The translations under genes were made by a program, and so were the position numbers. This document shows positions 46,833 through 55,139 of a stretch of 64,000 nt of DNA, in pieces. The DNA is from Serratia ureilytica (lineage in GTDB: Bacteria > Pseudomonadota > Gammaproteobacteria > Enterobacterales > Enterobacteriaceae), in contig NZ_JABXOF010000002.1 in NCBI RefSeq assembly GCF_013375155.1, positions 186,001 to 250,000 of the forward strand, written 5' to 3'. How positions within the stretch are numbered: the stretch's first letter is position 1; every line of letters begins with the position of its first letter. The notes below the pieces were generated by a model that did not search any database, was not told the origin of the DNA, and saw nothing but the letters and a program-made list of their open reading frames with translations.

Positions 46833-47675
46833 TCAGGCGCCGATTTCGGTACGCACGTCCAGCAGTTCGGGGAAAAAGGTCAGGTCCAACGCCTTTTTCA
46901 GGAAGCTGACGCCGCTGGAACCGCCGGTGCCCGACTTAAAGCCGATGATCCGCTCCACCGTTTTCATATGGCGGAAGCGCCACAGATGGAAACTCTCTTC
47001 GATATCCACCAGCTTCTCCGCCATTTCATACGCTTCCCAATAGGTCTGCGGGTTGTCGTAGATCACTTTGAACGCCGGCAGCAGATCCGGGTTGCGCTGA
47101 TAGGGCTGCGTCCAGTCGCGCTTGAGGCACTCCTGCGGGATCGGCAAACCGTGGCGCGCCAGGTACAGCAAGTATTCGTCGTACAGGCTCGGCGCTTCGA
47201 GGATCGCTTTCAGCGCCGCGTGTTTTTCCGCATCGCTGCTGAACACCGCCAGCATGGCGGCGTTCTTGTTGCCGAGCAGAAACTCGATCGACCGGTATTG
47301 ATGCGACTGGAAGCCCGAGGAACTGCCCAACACATCGCGAAACTCGACGTATTCCGACGGCGTCAGCGTTTCCAGCACCGCCCACTGTTCGAACAGCAGC
47401 CGCTGGATCTGTTTGACGCGCGCGAGAATTTTAAAACAGTGGCTGAGTTTGTCCTGCTGCACCAGCCGCAGCGCCGCCTGTAGCTCGTGCAGCATCAGCT
47501 TCATCCACAGTTCGGAGGTTTGGTGCTGTATCACGAACAGCATTTCATCATGATGCGGCGGATTGGAGAGCGGGTGCTGGCAGTCCAGCAGTTGGTCCAG
47601 GCACAGGTAGTCGCCATAGCTCATGCGTTTGGAAAAATCGGTGACAATCGCGCTTTCTAATTCCCGTTTGTTCAT
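46833..47675 (-). CDS. kynA: Tryptophan 2,3-dioxygenase
   Basis: 280-residue haem enzyme that opens the indole ring of L-tryptophan to N-formylkynurenine, the first step of the kynurenine route. Motifs: [43 protein letters not shown] (distal His), [18 protein letters not shown], and [32 protein letters not shown] (proximal His and substrate loop). The start at 47675 (MNKREL), behind GGAG, is preferred. The in-frame extension to 47807 is not family-like. No other kynurenine genes are visible nearby. Confidence 0.95.
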   Translation of the reverse strand: MNKRELESAIVTDFSKRMSYGDYLCLDQLLDCQHPLSNPPHHDEMLFVIQHQTSELWMKLMLHELQAALRLVQQDKLSHCFKILARVKQIQRLLFEQWAVLETLTPSEYVEFRDVLGSSSGFQSHQYRSIEFLLGNKNAAMLAVFSSDAEKHAALKAILEAPSLYDEYLLYLARHGLPIPQECLKRDWTQPYQRNPDLLPAFKVIYDNPQTYWEAYEMAEKLVDIEESFHLWRFRHMKTVERIIGFKSGTGGSSGVSFLKKALDLTFFPELLDVRTEIGA

Positions 47676-47828
47676 CTGTGATCTCCGTTGCGCCCAGCGC
47701 CCCATCGGCCTGGAACGTGCCGCAAAGAGAAAACAATAGTACAGAACCCGCCGCCCCGAAGGGCGATAAACGAGAGATGCTTCGCAGATCTCACTCATCC
47801 GCGTCACCCCATGGCCGCCGCCCTTTGC

Positions 47829-47841
47829 TGTTTAGTAAACA
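47829..47841. promoter_or_regulatory. Palindrome in the kynA-lacI-type divergent region
   Basis: TGTTTAGTAAACA, a perfect 13-bp palindrome in the 294-bp gap between divergent kynA and the LacI-type gene. It is a candidate operator, with no identified protein. Nothing else was recognised in this gap. Confidence 0.3.
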
Positions 47842-47969
47842 ACCAGCCCTGCGCCTGACGACTCTCACAAATGCGCGATCCCGTGCGGGTTTCGCCCCGG
47901 TTGCGGCTTGCCTGCGCCCGCCTTCCCTTATAGATTGCAGGCTAACGGCAGGCAGCAAGGGATCGGCAA

Positions 47970-49007
47970 ATGGCAAATATTCGTGATGTCGCGCGGTTGG
48001 CCGGCGTGTCCATCAGCAGCGTGTCGAACCTGCTGAATAATCGCAGCCACCAGATGAGCGCACAGACCCGTCAGCGCATCGAACAGGCGATGGACACCCT
48101 GGGCTATCGTCCGGCGCGCACCGCAGTGAACCTCGCGCCACAGGCGAAGATCATCGGCCTGCTGCTGCCGTCGATCGTTAACCCGAGTTTTTCGGCGCTG
48201 GCGCACGCCGTCGACAGCGCGGCGCGCGCTCACCGCTACCGCGTCTTGCTCGGCAACGCCTACAGGCAGGAACAGGAGGAAGCCGCGTTTATCGACGATA
48301 TGTTTCTGCATGGCGTGCGCGGCATCATCGTGGCGGCGAGCGACATCCGCCAGACCCATTTTGTCCGGGCGGCCGAGCGGGGCATGAAGATCGTCAGCTA
48401 TGACAGCCCGTTCGCCGAGCCGATGGCCGCCGACAGCCGGTTGTTCGACAGCGTGTCGATGGACAATCTCGCCGCCGGGCGTCTGGCCGCGCAGCACCTG
48501 CTCGAACGCGGCTGCCGACATATTGTGTTCGCCACCGAAGCGGCGCTGACCGTGGGGCGCAGCCACAAGATCGACGGTTTTCTGAGTGCGCTGGGGCACA
48601 ACTTGAGCGAACGCCAACGGGTGATCGAAGGCAAAGCCACCAGCGCCTACGGCGACACGGAGATGTTCGAATTGGGGCTGACGCTGGCATCCCGCATCCT
48701 CGCGCTGACGCCGCGCCCGGACGGCATCGTGGCGATTAACGATGCGCTGGGCATCGGGCTGATGGTGGGGCTGCGCGCCGCCGGCGTCCAGGTGCCAGCA
48801 GAGATTTCGGTGGTCGGCATCGACAATATCGCGCTTGCCGGCCTGGCCGAACCGGGGTTGACGTCGATCGGCCCGCCGCTGGCCGAGATGGCGCAGCTGA
48901 TGGTCGAACGCCTGATCGGCCGCATCAACAATGATTCACAACCGCCCGGCGAGTTTCTCTTCCCGCCGACGGTCATCAGCCGGCGTTCCGTCAAAACCGC
49001 CGGTTAA
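47970..49007 (+). CDS. LacI-family transcriptional regulator
   Basis: 345 residues. The N-terminal HTH and hinge read NIRDVARLAGVSISSVSNLLNNRSHQMSAQTRQRIEQAMDTLGYRPARTAVNL. The sugar-binding domain follows (IIGLLLPSIVNPSFSALAHAVDSAA... PDGIVAINDALGIGLMVGLRAAGVQVPAEISVVGIDNIALAGLAEPGLTSI). AAGGGA lies about 7 nt before the ATG. It probably represses the MFS-SDR-RbsD genes that follow. An inverted repeat CGATGC-N7-GCATCG at 49032-49050 lies in the gap before the transporter and could be an operator or a hairpin. Confidence 0.9.
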   Translation: MANIRDVARLAGVSISSVSNLLNNRSHQMSAQTRQRIEQAMDTLGYRPARTAVNLAPQAKIIGLLLPSIVNPSFSALAHAVDSAARAHRYRVLLGNAYRQEQEEAAFIDDMFLHGVRGIIVAASDIRQTHFVRAAERGMKIVSYDSPFAEPMAADSRLFDSVSMDNLAAGRLAAQHLLERGCRHIVFATEAALTVGRSHKIDGFLSALGHNLSERQRVIEGKATSAYGDTEMFELGLTLASRILALTPRPDGIVAINDALGIGLMVGLRAAGVQVPAEISVVGIDNIALAGLAEPGLTSIGPPLAEMAQLMVERLIGRINNDSQPPGEFLFPPTVISRRSVKTAG

Positions 49008-49201
49008 TACGGTAAAAACGGCTTACCCAGGCGATGCGCAGATAGCATCGTCCGGCTCGCCGCAGCCAAAATCAGAAAAAACAGCGTCGTCGCAATAAAT
49101 AAACGGCGCGACGCTTTATGCACGCAACGTCGTTATTCAGCACGCCGCTCATGACTTTGGGCCGGGCCGCTATTATTCCGATTAACCACATGGGAAAAAC
49201 C

Positions 49202-50512
49202 ATGATGAAAAAAACAATGCCAAAGGATATTGAACGCAGTGCCATCAGGAAATTGACGCTGCATATTGTCCCCCTAATGATCTTGTTGTATTTCCTGGCC
49301 TTTCTCGACCGCAACAATATGGCCTACGCCGCCAAAGCGTTGGAAGATAATCTGGGATTGACCGCCTCGGCTTTCGGCTTCGCTTCCGGAATTTTCTTTA
49401 TCGGCTATTTCCTGTTTGAAATACCCAGCAACGCCGGCACCATTAAATTCGGCCCGCGCATCTGGTTCGCCAGAATATTAATTTCCTGGGGCATCTTCGC
49501 GACCCTGCTCGGTTTTGTGCGCACGCCGCTGGAGCTGTATATTTGCCGTTTTATGCTGGGCGTGTGCGAGGCCGGTTTCTTTCCCTCGGTGGTGTATTAC
49601 TTCACGGTCTTCTTCCCGGAAAAATACCGCACCAAAATTCTCGGCATGTTCATCATCGTCCAGCCGCTGTCTAACGCGGTCGGCTCGCCGATTTCCGGCT
49701 TTATTCTCAATATTCAGCATGACTGGTTCGGCTTCGCCCCCTGGCAGCTGCTGTTCATCCTCGAAGGGCTGCCGCCGATCGTCATCGGCCTGCTGATCCC
49801 CTTCCTGATCAAGAACTCGCCCAAGGACGTCGGTTATCTGAACGTGGAGGAAAAAGCCTGGCTGATGAGCAACGCCGGCCGCTCCAAATCCGGCTCAAAA
49901 ATCACGCTGGGCGACTTCCTCAAGGGCATTAAAAACAGAAAGTACCTGCTCTACGCGCTGCTCAACTTCGGCATGGTATGCGGCATTTACGGCTTCGGCA
50001 CCTGGCTGCCGTCGATCATCAGCGCCATTTCCGGCAGCGATATCTTTCGCGTCAGCCTGCTGGCGCTCATTCCCTACGGCCTGGCCGCGCTGCTGGTGTA
50101 TCCGTGGAGCCTGTGGGCCAGCAAAACCAAAAAGCTCGGCGTGTTCGCCGGCCTCAGCATGGTGATCGCCGCCATCGGCCTGATGGGCGCGGTGACATTT
50201 TTTAAATACGACCCGTTCGTCGCGCTGTCATTCCTGTGCATTGCCGCCATCGGCATCTACACCGCCGTGCCGCCGTTCTTATCCATGCCCGCCAATATCT
50301 CCACCGGCGCGGCCGCGGCCGCCGGGCTGGCGGTGGTGAGCTGCATCGGCAATATCGGCGGTTTTGTCGCCCCCTATGCGGTGGGCGTGCTGAACGATCT
50401 GACCGGCAGCAGCGCGCCGGGGCTGTTTTTCCTGGCCTCGTGCCTGCTGGCGACCGGTTTGATCTGCATTTTCTACTGCGCCAAACAGCGTGAAGGCGTC
50501 ATCAATTCTTAA
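49202..50512 (+). CDS. MFS transporter, anion:cation symporter type
   Basis: 436 residues with 12 predicted membrane segments. The N-terminus (IERSAIRKLTLHIVPLMILLYFLAFLDRNNMAYAAKALEDNLGLTASAFGFASGIFFIGYFLFEIPSN) is characteristic of the ACS family (relatives of sugar-acid and aromatic-acid permeases). The central loop has FLIKNSPKDVGYLN. The ATG at 49202 follows GGGAAAAACC. ATGs at 49118 and 49190 are in frame but less supported. Context suggests uptake of a sugar or sugar acid. Confidence 0.85.
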   Translation: MMKKTMPKDIERSAIRKLTLHIVPLMILLYFLAFLDRNNMAYAAKALEDNLGLTASAFGFASGIFFIGYFLFEIPSNAGTIKFGPRIWFARILISWGIFATLLGFVRTPLELYICRFMLGVCEAGFFPSVVYYFTVFFPEKYRTKILGMFIIVQPLSNAVGSPISGFILNIQHDWFGFAPWQLLFILEGLPPIVIGLLIPFLIKNSPKDVGYLNVEEKAWLMSNAGRSKSGSKITLGDFLKGIKNRKYLLYALLNFGMVCGIYGFGTWLPSIISAISGSDIFRVSLLALIPYGLAALLVYPWSLWASKTKKLGVFAGLSMVIAAIGLMGAVTFFKYDPFVALSFLCIAAIGIYTAVPPFLSMPANISTGAAAAAGLAVVSCIGNIGGFVAPYAVGVLNDLTGSSAPGLFFLASCLLATGLICIFYCAKQREGVINS

Positions 50513-50533
50513 CGAACCAATAAGGAGTCAATC

Positions 50534-51298
50534 ATGGGCGATCTTGCGGGCAAAAAGGTCTTTATCACCGGGGCGGAACAGGGCATCGGCCGCGCCACCG
50601 CAGAGCGGCTGATCAAGGCCGGGTGCGACATCTATTTTCACTACCACAGCGACGAAAGCGGCCCCAAGGCGCTGGTGGCGCTGGCCCATTCACTCGGACA
50701 AAAGGCCGCCTACGGCTACGCCGATCTCATCGACACCGACGAAACGCTGCGCTGCGTCTCGGCCGGCGCCGAGTTTCTCGGCGGCATCGATATTCTGATC
50801 AATAACGTCGGCGGCATCGTCGGGCGCAAATGGCTGGGCGAGATCGATCGCGCCTTCTGGCAAATCGTGATCGACGTAAACATGACCACCATGCTGAACG
50901 TGACCCAGAGCGCGCTGCCGCACCTGAAGGCGGCGCCGAACGGCGCCAGCATCATCAACCTGGCCTCGCTGGCCGGCCGCGCCGGCGGGCACGCCGGCTC
51001 GCTGGTCTATTCCGCCACCAAGGGCGCGGTGCTCACCTGGACGCGCTCGCTGGCGGCGGAGCTGGGCGAGCACGGCATCCGGGTGAACGCGGTGGCGCCC
51101 GGCCTGATCCTCGGCACCCGCTTTCATAATCGCCATACCACCCAGGCATCGGCGGAGGAAACCGTTCGCAGCATCCCGCTGGGCCGCGCAGGCACGCCGG
51201 ACGACGTGGCCCGCGCCATCGCCTTCCTGGCGGCGGAATACGACGGCTTCATCTCCGGCGCCACTCTCGACATCAACGGCGGCATCTTCCGCATGTAG
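50534..51298 (+). CDS. SDR-family oxidoreductase
   Basis: 254 residues. NAD(P)-binding TGAEQGIGRATAERL, NNVGGIVGRKW, catalytic Ser in SIINLASLAGRAGGHAGS, and YSATKGAVLTWTRSLAAEL with the Tyr-x3-Lys pair. The C-terminus VARAIAFLAAEYDGFISGATLDINGG is classic SDR. It lies 21 bp after the transporter, with AAGGAGTCAATC upstream. Likely oxidises or reduces the imported carbohydrate. Confidence 0.9.
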   Translation: MGDLAGKKVFITGAEQGIGRATAERLIKAGCDIYFHYHSDESGPKALVALAHSLGQKAAYGYADLIDTDETLRCVSAGAEFLGGIDILINNVGGIVGRKWLGEIDRAFWQIVIDVNMTTMLNVTQSALPHLKAAPNGASIINLASLAGRAGGHAGSLVYSATKGAVLTWTRSLAAELGEHGIRVNAVAPGLILGTRFHNRHTTQASAEETVRSIPLGRAGTPDDVARAIAFLAAEYDGFISGATLDINGGIFRM

Positions 51299-51343
51299 TT
51301 CAGCTGCGGGCGGCACAGCCGCCCCCTATTCAGGAATCGCTTT

Positions 51344-51760
51344 ATGATCAAATCCGCCATCACTCACCCGCCGCTGCTCGCCGCGCTGGCGCAATGCGGG
51401 CATAAAACCCAGGTGCTGATCGCCGACGGCAATTACGCCTGCGTGACGCACGCGCCGAAAGACGCCACCGTGGTCTATCTGAACCTGGCGCCCGGCACGC
51501 TCGCCGCCCCGCCAATCCTGGAAAAACTGCTGGCCTGCATCAACGTGGAAAGCGCGGCGCTGATGGCCTGCCCGCCGGACTTCACCAACACTATCGAAGC
51601 CGAATACCGGCAACTGCTGCCAGAACATTGCCCGATCGAGCACCTGCCGCGCGAGGCGTTTTACGCCGCGGTCAAATCGGATCGGACGCTGCTGGTGATC
51701 GCCTCCGGCGAACGGCGCCGCTTCGCCAATCTGCTGCTGACGGTGGCGCCGGTGGTGTGA
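51344..51760 (+). CDS. RbsD/FucU-family sugar mutarotase
   Basis: 138 residues: MIKSAITHPPLLAALAQCGHKTQVLIADGNYACVTHAPKDATVVYLNLAPGTLAAPPILEKLLACINVESAALM, matching the RbsD/FucU fold with its His and the ADGNYP-like motif. Such proteins interconvert sugar ring forms, ribose or fucose in characterised cases. Its presence after MFS and SDR genes supports a monosaccharide pathway. The specific sugar is unknown. Confidence 0.85.
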   Translation: MIKSAITHPPLLAALAQCGHKTQVLIADGNYACVTHAPKDATVVYLNLAPGTLAAPPILEKLLACINVESAALMACPPDFTNTIEAEYRQLLPEHCPIEHLPREAFYAAVKSDRTLLVIASGERRRFANLLLTVAPVV

Positions 51761-51786
51761 AAGAGGTAGAGGGTGTGAGGGATAAA

Positions 51787-51808
51787 ATGAGGGGGCCAGC
51801 CCCCTCAT
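51787..51808. terminator. Bidirectional terminator between mutarotase and bacteriocin genes
   Basis: Perfect ATGAGGGGG-CCAG-CCCCCTCAT hairpin. On the minus strand it is followed by TTTTATC, so it is an intrinsic terminator for the bacteriocin gene. Confidence 0.85.
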
Positions 51809-51812
51809 GCCG

Positions 51813-53162
51813 TTACAGGTCAGCGACCCACTTCTCCAGCTCCCCCGCACGTTCCGCATCGATATAACTGGTGGCCCAGCCAAACAGGTAAGCGAAGGCG
51901 AAAATGCCCACCGTCGACGACACCAGCGTCGGCGCGAAAAACGCGGCGATAGCGGAGAGCGTATACCCTGCGCCGATCGACAACCCGAGCGCTTCGAGCT
52001 GGTTGCGGAACGCTTTCCAGTTGCCGGTTGAGAAACCTTCAATCGCGGCGTTTACCAGATCCGCGCCCTTGATCGCCCAGTCCACCCCGGTGAAGACCTT
52101 GCCCAATACCCGCGCATTGCGGGCATACTGTTCCGCATCGATCATTTTCAGCCAGGCGACAATCGCCGCTTTGTCCTGCGCCTTGAGCTTTTTGTTCAGG
52201 CCCTTCGTCAATTGCTCGTAGGTTTTCTCCGCATCTTGCACGTTGCGGATATATTTTCCTTGAATTCCCGCCTCCAAATCCTTGGCGAGTTTGGCGTATT
52301 TCGCGCCGATCTTTTCCGCGATATCTTTATTGATACCTGCGGCCAGGCTGACGCCATCCTTGATGGCTTTTAATTCCGCATTTTGATATTCGACGAATTC
52401 CTTAACGATCGTTTTTACCGAGCCGGGTGATTTTACCGGCTTGCCGTTGGCATATTTCACCTCCATGGCATTCAGGTTATCCCCTCTCACCACGGCGATA
52501 AACGCGGGCCGGTTCTTATTGGCCTTATAGTAGAGGTTGTAGGTCGCCACTCCGTCTTGCTTTTCCACCTTCAAATGATGAAAACCGTAGTAACTCCCGG
52601 TCGTGCGGGTCGTCGAGAATTCGCCGGTTTTGCCGTTGCCATGCCAGCCGCTGACGGGCCGATCGCGATGCGAGTCTGTCACGAAACTGCCTAACGAAGA
52701 GGCGCCGATCTGCCCGGTATTCAGGCCATTGTTGCCGCCTTTGCCAGGGGGTGAGGGCTTGCGCGCATGGCCGGTTTCGATATCCCCGATCGCCACTGTC
52801 ACCCCCTTGGCGTTGACCCCCATCACCAGCCCCCCCAGGCCAATGTGCTTCGCCTGATCGGCCGTCAAACCGGTGGCGGAAAGGCTCAGCGTGCCGGATG
52901 GGCTGACGCTTTCAATATGCAATTTCGCATCCGGGTTAATTCTGCGCGCCGCCTTAATCACCGCCTCCAGCTTCATGCGCAGCGCCGGATCGTTTTGGAT
53001 CGCCGCTATCTGTTGCTGTTCCGGGCTGTTGCCAACGCCGGCGCCGCCGCGATCGCGATCGCCGGAATGGCCTTTATCGCCGCCCCCCGGCTCAGGGCCC
53101 GTACCGCGTTCAGAACTCCAGTTAGTCCCATCTCCTTTACCACCATAATTAAATCCAGGCAT
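51813..53162 (-). CDS. bss: Pore-forming colicin-like bacteriocin (bacteriocin 28b/marcescin type)
   Basis: 449 residues. The Gly-rich N-terminus contains DGTNWSSERGTGPEP, nearly the TolB-binding box of group A colicins, so Tol-dependent import is expected. A middle receptor domain follows. A C-terminal colicin pore domain (about residues 250-449) ends with the hydrophobic helical hairpin LGLSIGAGYTLSAIAAFFAPTLVSSTVGIFAFAYLFGWATSYID. Size and layout fit S. marcescens bacteriocin 28b. No immunity or lysis gene adjoins it. AAGGATGAAAGCAT precedes the ATG. No CTGT-N8-ACAG LexA box is seen in the 305-bp upstream gap. Confidence 0.85.
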   Translation of the reverse strand: MPGFNYGGKGDGTNWSSERGTGPEPGGGDKGHSGDRDRGGAGVGNSPEQQQIAAIQNDPALRMKLEAVIKAARRINPDAKLHIESVSPSGTLSLSATGLTADQAKHIGLGGLVMGVNAKGVTVAIGDIETGHARKPSPPGKGGNNGLNTGQIGASSLGSFVTDSHRDRPVSGWHGNGKTGEFSTTRTTGSYYGFHHLKVEKQDGVATYNLYYKANKNRPAFIAVVRGDNLNAMEVKYANGKPVKSPGSVKTIVKEFVEYQNAELKAIKDGVSLAAGINKDIAEKIGAKYAKLAKDLEAGIQGKYIRNVQDAEKTYEQLTKGLNKKLKAQDKAAIVAWLKMIDAEQYARNARVLGKVFTGVDWAIKGADLVNAAIEGFSTGNWKAFRNQLEALGLSIGAGYTLSAIAAFFAPTLVSSTVGIFAFAYLFGWATSYIDAERAGELEKWVADL

Positions 53163-53421
53163 ATGCTTTCATCCTTATTTCGTTTTATTTTTAAGATGCC
53201 GATATTCTCGTTTAACGCGGATTGACACGCGCATTATCCCTATCGGCAAACCGTTTTTAGCTGCCCGTCATTTATAAAAAACCGCAGAAATAAGGACAAC
53301 GGATGGCGGCTGTCTGGTCGGTGAAACAAATAGGATCGCGTCTGCATAACCTGAATATATCGCCGCGGGTCACGCCTGGATGGCTGCGACCTGTTCAGAA
53401 GTCATTGGCACACGCCATGAA

Positions 53422-53448
53422 TTGCAATTACAATCATCGCACTTGCAA
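53422..53448. promoter_or_regulatory. MarR-type operator pair before the half-E1 gene
   Basis: TTGCAATTACAA (53422-53433) and TCGCACTTGCAA (53437-53448), with starts 15 bp apart. They resemble the boxes before the full-length E1 gene at 55056 and 55071, which are also 15 bp apart. The MarR protein encoded between the two genes is the likely binder. Confidence 0.6.
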
Positions 53449-53467
53449 CTCAAAGGGAATGCTCCGC

Positions 53468-54547
53468 ATGTCGCCTCAACGTATAACAATGCCTGCCGCC
53501 TCCGCCAGGACCAGAACCCTGGCCGAAGCCTGTATCCGCAAGATGGCCTCCGTCAGCCAGAACGCCGGCGCGGCGCTTCCCTCTTCCACCGCCTGGACGG
53601 CGGAAGCCTTGAGCGAACTAAACGCCAGTGGCAACATCTGGCTCATCGACGGTAGAAGGCGCGCCGAACCGCCGAGCTCCCGCTACGCCACCGCCTGGCC
53701 GCTCTGGTTTGGCCATCAATCAGAACGTTATGAGAAACCGTTGTTTTACGTCGTCAACACCCCTTCGGTGGACATGCTCCGCGGGCTTGAGCCGGAAACC
53801 AATCGCAAGGGGATTTTCATCAGCGATGCGGATACCGGCAGTACCGACTTGCCGAAAGGCGTGCAGGCCTGGTTCCCGCTCCAGCTCACCGCCATGCCGG
53901 ACTGGCTGCCTTTCGATCCGGCCAATGCCCGGGAAACCGGCGCGATACTCCATCACGCCCTGCACGCGCTCTATCTGGAGGGAACGAGAAAGATGGTGTA
54001 TCTCGCGACCAACGCAGACAATGATGCCCCCGCTTCCGGTGAGCCGTTTGTCGCAGAGCAGGCGTTCAAGGGGATGTATCGTGTCGCGGCGGCGGCGGAC
54101 TCGCCGTTGCAGGTTCGCCTGTGCGGCGCAGGCAGAACGCTCGCCCGCGTTCAGCAGGCGGCTGAGGTGTTGAAAAATTGGGGCATCGCGGCCGAAATCT
54201 GGAGCTGCCCCAGCTACACGCGGTTGGCGCAGGATGCTGAACTCGCCGACATGCAGCGCCAGGACAGCGGCGGCGAATGCCATCTGAAAACGTGTCTGGG
54301 CGCCGGGAATGCCCCCGTCGTCGCCGTTACCGACTACTCGCACCTGATTGCCAACCAGCTCAAGCGGTTCATTCCCGCACGCTTTGCCGCGGTGGGTTCG
54401 GATTCTCGCACCCGGGGCGAAATTCACTATCCGCAGGCGGAATGGATTGCGCTATGTGCCCTCAAACTGCTGGCCGACGAGCAGAAAATTCCCTCGACGC
54501 TGATCGCCGATGCGCTGCGCGTTCTGCACATCACGCCCGATGCCTGA
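53468..54547 (+). CDS. Half-length pyruvate-dehydrogenase-E1-like protein (C-terminal half only)
   Basis: 359 residues homologous to the C-terminal part of AceE-type E1. The clearest match is PVVAVTDYSHLIANQLKRFIPARFAAVGSDSRTRGEIHYPQAEWIALCALKLLADEQKIPSTLIADALRVLHITPD, parallel to the end of the full-length gene at 55140. Upstream, VQQAAEVLKNWGIAAEIWSCPSYTRLAQDAEL parallels AAAELLAVDFGVASDIWSATSLSELRRN. The thiamine-binding GDG half is absent, so it should not be catalytic alone. The ATG at 53468 has GGGA 9 nt upstream. Longer starts fall in the operator. Confidence 0.75.
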   Translation: MSPQRITMPAASARTRTLAEACIRKMASVSQNAGAALPSSTAWTAEALSELNASGNIWLIDGRRRAEPPSSRYATAWPLWFGHQSERYEKPLFYVVNTPSVDMLRGLEPETNRKGIFISDADTGSTDLPKGVQAWFPLQLTAMPDWLPFDPANARETGAILHHALHALYLEGTRKMVYLATNADNDAPASGEPFVAEQAFKGMYRVAAAADSPLQVRLCGAGRTLARVQQAAEVLKNWGIAAEIWSCPSYTRLAQDAELADMQRQDSGGECHLKTCLGAGNAPVVAVTDYSHLIANQLKRFIPARFAAVGSDSRTRGEIHYPQAEWIALCALKLLADEQKIPSTLIADALRVLHITPDA

Positions 54548-54985
54548 TCACGCTCTGGCCAGCTGCATCGCGTTGTCCAACGCGTCGGAGAAGCGTGCGA
54601 TCTCTTCTTCGCTGAACTGATTGAGAAAGTGGGTTTTGACCACCGCACGGTAGATCTCCCACATTTTTTTCCGCAGGGCCTTGCCTTCCTCGGTGATGGT
54701 GGCGAAGGAGGCCCGACGGTCGTCATCCGAACGAAAACGCGTGACCAGCCGCTCTTTTTCCAGGCGATCCATCAGGCGGGTCAGGTTATAACGCTCAATC
54801 ACCAACACGTCCGCCAGTTCATGCATGCGGCGCGTGCCGTTTTCCCCGCTTTCCAATCCCCATAACACGTCATACCAGGCGTACGCCGGCAGCCCCGCCT
54901 CCGACAATTGCGTTTCTATCTTTTTGATGATTGCCCGGTGCGCGCGCACGAAGGAGAACCACAGGTCGGGTTGTTTATCTGTCAT
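54548..54985 (-). CDS. MarR-family transcriptional regulator
   Basis: 145 residues: LWFSFVRAHRAIIKKIETQLSEAGLPAYAWYDVLWGLESGENGTRRMHELADVLVIERYNLTRLMDRLEKERLVTRFRSDDDRRASFATITEEGKALRKKMWEIYRAVV, a canonical MarR winged helix. The start at 54985 (MTDKQPDLW) is preferred. The in-frame extension to 55087 would be translated from the operator repeats. It is divergent from the E1 gene and convergent with the half-E1 gene, with matching operator boxes in both promoters. Confidence 0.9.
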   Translation of the reverse strand: MTDKQPDLWFSFVRAHRAIIKKIETQLSEAGLPAYAWYDVLWGLESGENGTRRMHELADVLVIERYNLTRLMDRLEKERLVTRFRSDDDRRASFATITEEGKALRKKMWEIYRAVVKTHFLNQFSEEEIARFSDALDNAMQLARA

Positions 54986-55012
54986 GTCAGTTTTCTCGTC
55001 AAAAGCGGTGAG

Positions 55013-55082
55013 TTGCAATTGCAATTGTAAAGGGATAGAGTGGCTTTCACCATTATTGCATTTGCAACTCTTGCATATGCAA
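55013..55082. promoter_or_regulatory. Operator cluster between marR-type and E1 genes
   Basis: Three boxes of the form TTGCAWWTGCAA: TTGCAATTGCAA (55013-55024), TTGCATTTGCAA (55056-55067) and TTGCATATGCAA (55071-55082). The first and third are perfect palindromes, the size expected for a MarR dimer. They lie in the 154-bp divergent gap. Confidence 0.65.
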
Positions 55083-55139
55083 TTCAATAAATTCCTGTAT
55101 CGCTCAGCGCCTTATCAGGTAAGTACATTTGGAGCTTTT

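Noticed and set aside
47676-47807. 44-residue extension of tryptophan dioxygenase
   Set aside because: It is not conserved in the family and has no better ribosome site than MNKREL at 47675.
53303-53467. Longer N-terminus for the half-E1 gene
   Set aside because: The extra codons translate the operator repeats and have no ribosome site. The ATG at 53468 is better placed.
54825-55139. 105-residue N-terminal extension of the AceE-like gene
   Set aside because: It runs through the divergent MarR gene and operator cluster. The ATG at 55140 has GGAG and gives the normal AceE length.
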